Origin: Albugo candida
Lineage: Eukaryota > Oomycota > Peronosporomycetes > Albuginales > Albuginaceae
Assembly: GCA_905220665.1 (NCBI GenBank)
Contig: CAJNAR010000159.1
Location: 186,001-250,000, forward strand
Length of the DNA stretch: 64,000 nt
Reading direction: 5' to 3'
Both the position numbers and the translations under genes were made by a program. Each line of letters starts with the position of its first letter. The first letter of the stretch is position 1. This document shows positions 49,692 through 61,034 of the stretch, in pieces. The notes under the pieces were generated by a model, which had not been told where the DNA came from, did not search any database, and worked only from the letters and a program-made list of their open reading frames with translations.

Positions 49692-52600
49692 ATGTCGGAA
49701 TCGGATTCCGAGGCATCGTTTGATACGGAAGGAATGGATTCCGATCCAACACACCTCAGCAGCTCTATAGTGGAAGCTTTTCTGGTCAGCGGAAAAGGAC
49801 TTCGCAGATTCAGTCTTCATCGATTCATTGGTCTGCAATTTGTGGACATTTCCGATAATATGATTTATGATCTTTCAGCATTACGTTACGCTGCAAAGTC
49901 TCTACGATTTCTTGACGTGTCGAAAAATCTGCTTCATTCGCTACCACATTGGAGCTTTTGGGTTGAATTCGAGTACCTTGAGACTATTTTGCTCACAAAT
50001 AATCGTCTTAGTGCGTGGGAAGCCATAAGCGGTCTCAAAGCACTTTGCAGTCAACGTGGGAAAAAAAACTTACTTTTGTTGCGATGGCTCGAAGTCGACG
50101 AAAATCCTCTGACGCAACTGCCGAATTCCCGTCGAGTTATCGTGTTTGAGCTACATACTCTTTACGCGCTCAATGGTGTCGTGGTAAGCGATTTGGATCG
50201 TTTGGATAAGGAAGGTAATGTCGCTCCGATTGAATTCTTGAGCTTGCTGAGATTCTTTAATGGTACATGCAGCATTTATGTATGGAAAACTCTTGGCGAA
50301 TTCTCCACCACGTTCCATTCGCTACCTCTATCATGAATTACGAAAGGCGATCACAGCTGGGGAATTTGAGCTTGGAATGATTAGTGTGATACAAAACAAA
50401 TTACAGAGAGAATGTAGACGAAGTTCTCCCAGTATCACCATTCAGCGTGCAATTCGCGGCTTTATTTTTCTTCGTTCTGTTACGAATTACGTGGATAATA
50501 TGCGACGTCGTGCTATCTGTGTACAGCGATATACTCGCGGATTCCTATTTCGAAAGAAACTGAAGGCTGATCTTACACACATTGTTGGCTCCATTCATAA
50601 GAAGCCGGAATTATTGCACGATCGATGGGAGGGAGGAACATTTGATATATATATCGCACGCTGTGGATTTCGCAGATTACTACCCGGTTTACGCAGCTGG
50701 TGCCGTCGGGCTCATATGAAGAGACGAGCGAAGGCCATTCAAGCGATACAAAATTGGTGTGCTCGATGGTATAAAAGATATCACGTGGATGCAGATGAGC
50801 AGAGACATGTGTATGATGGCAATCTACGCATTTACTACCCATCGTCATTCCATTCAGAAGTTGTGAAGATAGCAATGATTGCTGCTCGTCAGGATACCAT
50901 CTTAACGACATTGACGGAAGAGGAGCGTGTAAGGTTTATAACCAGCCGCTTTCTATCTTCGGATATTCGCGTCCTTCGAAATACCACTTCGTTTGTGCGT
51001 ACAAGAGTTGATGATCAAGTCCGGTTGCGGGCTCTGAATGCTCTTCTGCTGCGCAGATTTCGCGCAGACAGAACCCTCGAGTTTGAATTACTTGAACAAG
51101 AAATCAACATCGTCCAGCGCGACTCGGAGCTCGTGCGCAAGATTATAAGCGAGCACAAAATATATGGGAACGATGGAAGTACAGATGAGCACGACAAAGT
51201 GAGCCTACACACCAAACAACAACAAGCCAGTACGCAAAAATACTTGCAGGCGGTAATTGAGAAATTAAAATGTTTGTCGAAGAAATCTGAAGACACATTT
51301 ATCACGTCAGCGATATACATTGCGCAACCGATCAAACCGGATGATACATGCGAAGGAGACCACAAGGAATTGTGCAGCTCAGCTAGAAATGGATGCAGCA
51401 GCACGTATTCAAAATTGAAGGTGTTCATTGCGTGGAACGAGGAAATGTACAAAGTGATGGTAAGCTCTTTTAGAGCAAGAATATTAATGGCACAATCTCG
51501 GAATTTAGCGGTTTTACTGTCCGCCAGATCGATATATCGTCACTGTGCTGCGATAGCAATACAAGCCAGCTGGAAAGCTTCCCTCTCTTCCCGTGCTTAT
51601 CAATTGAGACGACGCATACGGAGCATATACTTTATTCAGAAATGGTGGAAATTCCAAGTTGGTCTGAAGCGAAGACTTGCTTATGTCAGAGACTGCGTAT
51701 TACTCTATCACAGTATACAATCTCGGCACTTGTATATGGAAGCTTCATTGTTTTCTTCACTAGTAGATTCCCGAGCTTGGGATCGCATCGTAGCTGTCCA
51801 GCCAAAATTCCCACAGAAATCAGTTTCTTACACAATCTCAGAAAGAGGGAATGTCTTGTTACGGAATAATTGCACAGCCGATAAAAATTCACAGCAACCC
51901 GTGTTTCAATTACGAACCTCCTTACCAGCGTCTCTTACAACTGCTTGGCAATACGATGCAGAAGCAGTAGAGGCTAGTACCATATCAGAAATCCTGACAG
52001 CGCATGTGAAGGCCGTTCGCGTGAATTTACGACAGGAAGTGACACAGGAAATTCATCTACTTTACGAGGTCGATGATTTTCAACACAAAAACTTCAGTTT
52101 CGATCTTGATATACAGCATCTTTCTACTTTATCACTAGCCGAACAATTAACGTACATGTCGTCAGAAGCAATGCAGTTAGCTGCTCATCTAATGCGCCAC
52201 CACCAATTGGTACTTGATTATAAGGTGCTTCCACCGTCCAGTACGCCATTTTCGTTCGTACGACTCACATTTACGTCAACGCAAGAAGCTCGTCATCGTG
52301 CGCTACTTCTCTTAGCCGAGACTTACAATTTCGGTCAGAAAACTTATGCTCGTCTCTATTCAATAATGTCACTTGTTGTTTATGGTGTCGTTCGGGATTC
52401 ATCTCACAAGAGCCAAGTGAGTCGTTGTGGGGAGCTGTGCCGTAAGCTCAATGAACTTGTACAGATTGAGTTTCCATCAAAGTGGTGGCTTGATGTTTAT
52501 CCAAAGTTAACACAATCAGTCCGGCCTTTATCTGGCAACTTGTACCATCGAAATCTACCACTTGAACCAAATATCACACGGCAGCTGCAGCGGCTGTATC

Positions 52601-53397
52601 GTAAGAGATTTCATCACTGCCTTCCGACAGAAAAGTTAATTTCTAGCTCTAATGAAAATGTGCGCTCCATTAAACCTTGGGGTCATTTATGCTCAGACCA
52701 AGTTCCCAAAGGCAAGCATACTGTTGATTTAAAGAAGGATAAACACTGCGCGTCACCAATCAAAAGTAGAAGTCGACACGAGATACTTTGCTCTACGTTT
52801 CATGCAAAGTCATCAAAAGGTGATCAGCGACCAAAACGTCCGCAAGCTGAGCCTGGAGATAAGACTCGCATGATGTCTTCTTTTCGCGTGGAAAGAGATC
52901 GCGCAATGATTGCGCTCGTCGCAGATGAAACAATCATACAGTCCGAAAAAGCTGCTGAAGCTGCTGCGACCAAACTCGAGATACAAATAAAGCTGCAGAA
53001 AGCTGTTTATGAGCGTCAGCAAGAACGTTTAATCATATGCGATCGAATAGAGCATCATAAGAATGATGTGCAATGCGCAAAGCTAGTCAAACAATTCGAA
53101 TCGACATTTACGAGTCAGATTGGAGCTGTGGCCAGACTTTCCACGCAACAGAAGAAAAAAGAGCGAATAAAAAAAGAGGACGAGACACGAGTTGCGCTAA
53201 GGGTACAACGCAGTCAGCAAAAATCATCACGAGATTCGCGGCGCAAAGATGCAATCAACCATCTACTGATGCAGAAGCGGAGATCAAAAATTGACACAAC
53301 CAAAGATCATATGTATGCTTACAAATTACAGCCATTAGATGACCTTCAAGGTATAATACCGCGCGACGATAGCGCCGACATGTTGCCAGCACTTTGA
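49692..53397 (+). CDS. LRR and IQ-motif protein, 2 exons
   Basis: Two exons (49692-50214 and 50273-53397) join across a 58-nt GT-AG intron to give 1215 residues. Without this splice the region looks like two overlapping frames. The N-terminal 175 residues are leucine-rich repeats (LQFVDISDNMIYDLSAL, LRFLDVSKNLLHSLP, LETILLTNNRLSAW), ending with a cap-like ALNGVVVSDLDRLDKE. IQ motifs occur near residues 227-270 (ITIQRAIRGFIFLR, AICVQRYTRGFLFRKK) and 600-640 (AIAIQASWKASLSSRAY, IYFIQKWWKFQV). The C-terminal quarter is basic coiled coil. LRR-IQ proteins are often linked to cilia or flagella and bind calmodulin; the specific role here is inference. It lies 107 bp downstream of the PLU-1/PHD gene. 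Confidence 0.85.
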
Positions 53398-55033
53398 GAT
53401 AAGTGAAGGTGATCTGTGACAATTCATAAAGAGGTGCAGGACCAATAAGAAAAGCGTCAATGGCTTCGTTTGGCCACGATATCTGTGTTCGCTATCTCTT
53501 GACATACTTCACGATTGAAGGTCAAGAATGCTGCACGAGCTGTTGAGAATAAAGATTGCATTCTTCTGGATACTGAAGTCGTGCATTAGATCCCAGAACT
53601 TGAATTGGGATCAGACTTTGCATAGCCTGAGGAGAAAACCTACGTTTTTTCAAAAGCCAGGCGTTTGGTAGCCATGGGTAATTATCACTTGTCTTGATCA
53701 TCTGAGAATTCCGCTAAAAGGCCATTTTTTGCGCTGCACAATAATGTGGTCCTGCTCTATCCAGACACGGCGGTAAAACACTCCAATATACGAGTCAGAA
53801 AGATGTTACTCTGCTCCATAGGATATATCTACTGAGTTTTTGAACTATCGCAATTCTATTATGGAATTTCCTTCCTGTGGATGTCATTTTATATGGTATT
53901 TTCCTATGCTGAAGGACATCATCTCACTAGGATTGATATCACGGACTGAACATTGCCTAAATGATGTGAGAACAGAATACCTTGCTTTTCTTTCAGATGA
54001 CACATTCAAAGAGAGTCTCCTTCGAAACCAACAACAGCATAATGCATACCTAGAATGTCAGCGTATCACTCCTTTATCAAACATCCTGGACAAAGCAATC
54101 TTGGCGTTATGGTTGACAACAGGTAGTGATAGACGATTTGAAATCCCTAGGTGAGTTTATCATCAACTGCTAGACTACCGGATGAGAAAGCTTTTCTGAA
54201 TAGTTGTATGCATGATCGTCTTGGAAAACGTATGATCTGCCACACGATAAAGCCGGTATATGTAGAAACTGAACGAAGACGATGTTCATACACCCAGAAG
54301 CGAAAGGTATCCGACTATACGCATTTACAGGGAATTTAGCATGATCTAATGATGGAGAAAGGCCTTTTATAAATCATCAATCCAATTTTTTTTCGTATAA
54401 AACCAAAAAGATCTTGAAATAAGTCATAGATTGTACGTTGTTGTTTAGCGTTTTAGAAAAAAATCCCAGGCGATGAAATGTTCGAAGAATTCATCGCAGA
54501 ATAAAAGAGCTTCATTTAGCTAATCTACAGACGCAAAGTATTTGCTACTAAATTATATCAAAAGTCTAACATTCAATAGTGATCAGAATAAAAAATAAAA
54601 ATCGTAGGCGCCATGGCCTGGGTTGTTGATAGCTTCAATGTATCGCGGTATATATCGCTTCCACCCTGCACGAATTCAAGGCAATGCCTTCCTATCGTTC
54701 TCTACCATTCTCCTGATTGAAGGCAATGACAAAATGGAAGTACATTTTGTTAGGATCGTGCTTCAGCAGAGATACCTTGTACACTTAAGGGTCACACATA
54801 GAACGTGAACAAGTTCGTTTGCTGATCCAAAATAAAAAGTCTGCTAGACAGATAGTGCTAGTGATGATGAGCCTGCCTGCAAAACTTCATATGAAATGAT
54901 CTCTTGAGCCAGAATGATCATCTATAATTCTGTTACAAAAATAATGTAACGATCACGCTGATCGGACGCACCGTTTAATCAATTGTGACGGACTCTCCGT
55001 TGGTGGAATACTCTGGCGTCGCATCTAACTCAG
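53398..55033. other. Gene-poor interval upstream of the CLC gene
   Basis: About 1.6 kb. A 97-codon frame from ATG 53861 to 54154 (plus) is open but matches nothing I know. The stretch 54360-54600 is very AT-rich. The last 80 bp should contain the CLC promoter or first exon; the inverted partial copy at 60225-60990 shares about 70 bp of this flank. Confidence 0.45.
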
Positions 55034-57677
55034 TTGAACTTCTGGCACGATGCCTGGAAGCTATGGTCTGCTGTTTTCACCTTCTACTTACCATTTCAAA
55101 GTTACAATCTTATCAAATCGCTTCTAGACACGTGGAAAGTGGCCAAGTCTCCCGAACATTTTGAACGTCTTCTTCATGGCGATCGTCGAGTTGTCGAGGC
55201 AACAGTGCGTCAGATGTGCACAAGCATCCTTCGTCTATGTAAGAACTTGCCGCATTCACCCATCATCTGGCTCTATTTGATCATACTTGGCTCTATATCG
55301 GCACTTTTCGGGTAACATATTGTCATAGCCGCTATTTACAATCGAGCTTACATATTCCATTCCCGCAGACTTTTGATTGACAGTTGGGTAGGAACGATGA
55401 TGAAATGGAGACGTTCTGTTGTCGATTGGGCGGGGGATGATACGCTTTTTGGTTATATTGTCTGGACAACTTGGATTGTAGGACTGCCCCTTATCGCAAC
55501 AAGCTGTGGACATTATATAAGCGTATTCTCTGACGGCTCGGGAATTCCGCGCATGCGAGCCATTTTCGCTGGAGTTTATCAGAATCCGTATGACGTTCTG
55601 GGTTTCCGCACACTTGTTGCGAAATCTTTAGGAACCATCCTTGGCTCAGCTTCAGGCCTATCCGTAGGACGTGCTGGACCATATGCCCACGTAGTCGCTT
55701 GTATAGGGTTTATGATGAGCAAAATGAGTTTATTTCAACGTCCTTACTTCGGTCCAGAAAACTTTTCTTATCTACGAGCAGGTTTGAGAATATTTTCCTA
55801 CTCGTTGTTTGCTTGGAAAAGTCATATTAAATATTTTGTAGCGGTTGCATGTGGTACAACTGCAAGCTTTGGCTCGCCTTTAGGGGGACTTTTATACAGT
55901 ATTGAGGTCACTGCTCGACATTACGAGATTAAAAATCTATGGGAAGGTGTCATCAGTGCCTCGTTTTGTATTTTGGTTTTCAAAATCGTCACTTTCTTGA
56001 AGCATGATGTTTTATTTGAGCGTACAACGTTCAACGGTTTTGACATGGACTGGGATATCATTGCGTTCGTGCTCCTTGGAGCTCTTACTGGAGTGCGTTG
56101 TAAACTTTATGATTACATCACGTCCTAACTCACCTTGACATCCGTCATGTACAGCTAGGTGCAGGTATCTTTTGTAAGCTGGCGCAGTTATTGCATTGGA
56201 CTCAACTTGTAATCCTTCGGCGATTGAATCTGCAAAAGCCTAGCATACAGAGACGATTGCTACATATTCTAAGCATCAGCATTACGACAGCACTTATCAC
56301 CTACCCAGTGAAAATAATGCGTCTTTCAGATCGCGCAATTGTGAATGAAGTTTTTAGGGATCAAAGTCTTAGTTTGAACCAGTGGACGCAAGTCTCCGAA
56401 TTTCCAACAGTGACTTTATTTGTATACATTTGTCTGAAGTTCGTCATCAGCATTTTACCATGTGGCTCACCTTTGTCAATTGGAGTTTTTGGACCGTTGT
56501 TTACCATTGGTGCAGCAATTGGGCGACTTTATGGTGAAACGTTGATGAAGTACTGGAAACCATCGCAGTCTCCAGCCACATATGCAGTCGTCGGTGCTGC
56601 TTGTTTTGCGTCCTCTGCAACGCAAACAGTGTCGACTTCTGTCATATTTTTCGAGCTAACTGGGCAATTAAGTCATATGGTACCCGTAATGATTGCTTCT
56701 GTTGTCGCATACTTTGTCAGCGGGGTCATCGCACCGTCCATTTATGACATATTGGCGGAATGGGCTGGCTTGCACGCCGTTTGTTACGATTTCAATGAGC
56801 ACATTATGAATCAAAAATACGCAGAGAACAACATGATTTCAGTAACTACGGCTTTCACTAGAGAAACGACGTACACGCAAGCCTTGCAAGCTTTGGTATG
56901 ATATGAAGTTACTCAATTTCTTATGACGCAGTACTTGTCGTGTTGTGATTATTCTTTTCGTATAGAGCACATACAAGTCAGAAGAGTATTTTCCAATTGT
57001 AAATGACCCTGAGAATTACCAGCTGATTGTAAGTCAACGCTTTACCATGTTTTGAGTGGCTTTGATAGCTTTAATTTTATTAATTGGCAGGGTTGTATCC
57101 GTCGTTTTGATCTGGAGGTCGCGATTGCTCGTTTCCATGCCATTCACAATCATCAGGTTATTGATGTTTCCATCGGAAGATACACACAATGTCCTTATAA
57201 TTTTTGCTGTCAAATTTTAGATACCGACCAGCACACATCCGAGCGTTTCCGCCAAGATTTTAAAACTCGTATCCGCAACACTGGATTTTGATAAGAGAAG
57301 AACAGCTATTGTTGATGACATATCGCTGCTAAATATGCCGCAGAATAATGGTAAAGAAGACTCCATGACAACTCAAAATCCTGTAGGCATATCGAAATTC
57401 TTTTTTATCATCTGTAATACTGATAAAGCTTCACAAACAGCTCCAATTCGGTCCACCATTTGCACCCTATACATACACGTCTGTGCCTGTGGAGAGTTAT
57501 CCACCTCAGGTTGGTGAAGACGTGAACCTTAATAGAGTGCATAAACTCGCAGCGATCTATATGTGGACACAAGTTTACGTCGTCAAACATGGTCGACTCC
57601 TCGGTGTTATCAATTTAGAAAGTTCACTGGGCAAGCTCAAGCGAGAAGAAGTCCCCATTACTTTTGGTCTCGATTGA
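55034..57677 (+). CDS. CLC-family chloride channel with C-terminal CBS domains
   Basis: Exons include about 55034-55313, 55369-56098, 56160-56896 and further short exons to 57677. Membrane helices carry CLC selectivity motifs: SDGSGIPRMRAIFAG, SVGRAGPYAHVVACIG, FGSPLGGLLYSIEVTARHYE, and LSIGVFGPLFTIGAAIGRLYGE. The end shows CBS-type sequence (STYKSEEYFPIVNDPENYQL; VVKHGRLLGVINLESSL). The gating glutamate of the second motif (G-K/R-E-G-P) is alanine here. The residue matching the proton glutamate of exchangers is valine (SIEV), as in animal channel-type CLCs. Both changes predict a chloride channel rather than a Cl-/H+ exchanger. The start codon is not found: exon 2 seems to begin at 55034 after a CAG acceptor, and the first exon is unresolved. 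Confidence 0.88.
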
Positions 57678-58189
57678 TCCGCCAAGATTTCATGGAACAT
57701 GACACAAGTATGGAATTCCAACTCGTCTGAGTGACACTTTCACATATCGGGATCATTTGGACCCCGCCAATCGTGCCATAGATGTTGGTTGCATTGGTCG
57801 AGCATCTCACATATAAGTAACAAGTTACTTATGTAGTGGGAAAAGAAGGCGCTGTTTCTGACAAGTCATAAATACTTCTTGATTGACTCAGTTCTATGAA
57901 AGACATCTTTACATAGCGCGTACCCAAGCTTTATCTTTCACAATAGTAATACTCAGAATGATAGAAGATGTACCGCCAAACATGCAATAAGTATCCCACC
58001 TATGCACTTGTTCGCACTTGCCTGAGTCGCTGTTGACTCAGGATGCACCATGTCTGAAACTATTCCTCATAGGTCAATGTTGTTCTTCGCTTTGTTTTCT
58101 TTTGCCGTGTCTATTGGAGAGGAAAGACTAGGGAGTGTTGCATGCTTTATGATACTATTATGATTCACCCATTCATTCATATAATAAAT
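57678..58189. other. Intergenic region downstream of the CLC gene
   Basis: About 500 bp with no gene recognised. It should hold the CLC 3' UTR and leads into the decayed retroelement. Confidence 0.5.
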
Positions 58190-59829
58190 GAAAAAAATTA
58201 TGAATTTTTTTGTGCGCATTGCTTTGAGATCGATGGGCAGTAGCATACCGTTTTCGAACCAACTACATTACTTGCTTGTGATAACCTGCGGCACTCCGTG
58301 ATGTCATACCATTTCATAAAGAATCTTCAAGAGACTTCTACTGCGTTTACCTCCTGTGTATTGGCATACTTTGCATAAATATCAAATCAAATCATCTTTA
58401 GACGTTTAAGTATCTTAGATGTGGTCGTAGCTTACACCGTTTATTAATCTATACTCCCCATTCAAATAGTTTGATATCCTACTAAGACTGTTTATCAAAA
58501 CGTGGAGTCCATAGATACCACTTGTCAACATTCTGTGGATATTGGTTAAGTTCTACTCTTCTTGACTCCGCTGAACGCACGTCTCACATGTCGTTGCATA
58601 GTCATTCACATCATTTCTCTATACAGGACAATAATACCGCTGTACTATCTTGAACTCATTGCGCTGTTGTCCTTGATCCGCTGCGATTGGTTCGTTGTGA
58701 TGTTCACTTACACAACAATGTTAATCTAATCATTGTCGAGTACAAATCTTTCGATGTTGGGGTCTATTTCCAGATACAGCAAGCCTTTCATCTTCAATGG
58801 CTTGCATCCCTCATTTTACAATCTATCAGTCTATCCAGCGCTTCAAATGTGCTTGCTACTTGCACCATCTTCTTAGCTGACATGTTCAAGAGTGCTCGAG
58901 TAATAGTGTACTCGATGTTGTAGGTGCAAGGGCGTGGAAGGGGATTGTATATAATCACGACGAGCAGGGATCCAACCTCTGGTAATTCCTAGAGAATTGG
59001 CTGTATATCCATCAAGTGACCTACCGTCAAGACGGTTGCGCCATTTATCTAAAGCATTCTCGATGTTTAATCTTCCATTATCTTAGAGGTGACATTTTCT
59101 TCAACTTGGCTCAGTTTCTTCGAGTAATTTGCGGCCTCGTGTTCTCTCTTTGATGAAACGCTGAGAGGTAAGTTCACTACTGATTTTATTGGGTGCCACC
59201 TCCATAATCAGAAACGCTCGCTTCTTTCAAGTCCCATGTAATGAGACATCCTTTCTCTTAGGCTGCCAAAATGGCAACGCACACGGTGCGAAATCACAGA
59301 TGAACGGCAATAATAGCCTGATGATCCCAGAAACGTGAGCAATTCTTGCTTCAATCGTGGCATTGGTCATTGCGCAATTGTGAGATTTTTTTCTTGTTCA
59401 CTGATAATTCTTGAAGAGATAGCTTGTGGCCAAGAAAGTCAATTCTTGGTCGACCGAACGAGCATTAATACGAAGTGCGTATACGTGCTACTTATTCAAA
59501 AGCTCCACAAGTGCCGAAGGCGGTCAACAATGATCAGTCGATCTCTCATGAAGATGTTCAAATCATTCAAATGTAAGACCGCAAAGAATAACCGTTTCGA
59601 ACAAATATCGCTTACTTACGACTATGTGGCTAGTAATCACGCTATCTCCATCGTTGCAACAGACCCTCTATACCTTTGTGTTAGAAGCAGTGGGTATGTA
59701 ATACCTGAGTTTTTGCTTCTATCGTTTGATCATATCCGAGAGCCAAATTTTGTGGCTGACCTTTCCACGGTACTACAAACATCCACATTTCCATGTCATA
59801 TCAAACGCATCAATCCCTCCTTTACGTAA
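58190..59829 (-). mobile_element. Decayed Ty3/gypsy-type retrotransposon fragment
   Basis: Reading the minus strand across frames, with many stops and frameshifts, gives successive pol segments. A reverse transcriptase end reads FGRPRIDFLGHKLS (about 59460-59420), then FLGSSGYYCRFICDFAP (about 59330-59270), the typical RT-RNase H junction. Later comes the zinc-binding start of an integrase, HHNEPIAADQGQQRN (about 58700-58655), and a weak integrase core. Order and spacing fit Ty3/gypsy pol. No LTRs were recognised. It is an inactive relic between the CLC gene and its inverted partial copy. Confidence 0.7.
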
Positions 59830-60224
59830 TGTATTTTTCTTCAAATAGCTTTTTTTCGAAAAGGGTTTTCTACGTCTCGGATAGAGGACAACAGATGCGC
59901 CTAGACTTCAAATGAGCGTCATCCTTTTCCAAAAACTTTCCTGGATCGCCCTGGCGGTGGCCAACCAGGAAATCTACCCGAAAGTACATCAGAAAGCTCC
60001 ATTAGCACAAGAACTTGGATATACAGCTTGAACAAGAGCCCAAACTGGCCAGAAAAACTTGTACTATATACTTTAGTAATCGCATATGCGCTAAAATCTA
60101 AAAAGGTATCCGGATGTGATAAGAATCTCTGTCAATTCCTAGGGCTTTTCTATAGATTTTGTATCCGCCTTTCCTCAAACCCAAATCATAGCTCGAGGTA
60201 AAATTTCTTTCAGCACAGAGTATA
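59830..60224. other. Unassigned interval
   Basis: About 400 bp between the retroelement relic and the CLC partial copy, with no open frame of note. It may be more of the decayed element. Confidence 0.4.
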
Positions 60225-60990
60225 GACATTTTACTCATATTGCTCATGATAAATCCTATACAAGCGGTGTGGACACAAGGACTAGCACATCGCTCGAATA
60301 GGCCTGACGTTGAACCAAGTAAAGTTCCTAAAGATTACACAAAGGGTGTGCAGAAACCCAGAACGTCATGCGCATTCTTATAAACTCCAGCGAAAAGGGC
60401 TTTCATACGGAAATTCCCGTGTCATCAGAGACTATGGTTATATAATGTCCACAGCTTGTTGCACGAAGGGGCCGTCCATCTATTCAAGATTGTCCAACAA
60501 TATAACTAAGGAACGTACCACCCCCGGTCAGCCGACCACACGATGTCGCCATTTTATCGTCTTTTCAACACAACCGCCGGTCAATGGATTATGTATTCCT
60601 TGATAGTAGAAAGCGGCTTTGCCCAGATTTAGAGCCGAGTATAATCAAATAGAGCCAGATGATGAGTGAATGCGGCAGATACTTGCGAAGAAGAAGGATG
60701 CTTGTGTACGTCTGATGCACTGCTCCCTCGAGAGCTCGACGATCGCCATGAAAAGACGGTAAAATGCTCGGGCGACTTGGTCAGTTTCCCCATGTCTAGA
60801 ATCAATTCAACAAGAGTGTAATTCTGCAAGGATAAATAGAAATTGAAAATAGCAAACCATAGCCATCTTCCGAGCATCGTGCCAACATTGCGGCTAAGTC
60901 GATTGAACGTCAGAGTAATTCACCGATGGAGACTTCGTCGTAACAAATGTAATGGTGCATCTGATCAGCGTGATCGTTACTATAAATGCC
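60225..60990 (-). pseudogene. Inverted, truncated copy of the CLC gene 5' region
   Basis: The reverse complement matches about 54935-55735 of the CLC gene nearly end to end, with many substitutions and indels. Shared landmarks are the flank gatcacgctgatc, the segments LTKSPEHF versus VAKSPEHF, the tract catctggctctatttgat, gctgtggacattatataa, and gcatgacgttctgggttt. Sequence matching the CLC intron at 55314-55368 is retained, so this is a DNA-level duplication and not a retrocopy. Stops and frameshifts break the frame and the membrane domain is cut off soon after the second selectivity motif, so it cannot encode a channel. It ends about 45 bp from the GID7-like gene. Confidence 0.82.
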
Positions 60991-61034
60991 TAATCGAATT
61001 ACCGATTTGCATCTCAACGTCTCAACTCATAGAA

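Noticed and set aside
50215..50340. Frameshift or gene split in the LRR-IQ locus
   Set aside because: A GT-AG intron of ordinary size for this genome restores one frame, so no damage needs to be assumed.
59335..59829. 164-codon plus-strand frame as a gene
   Set aside because: It is antisense to decayed reverse transcriptase sequence of the gypsy relic.
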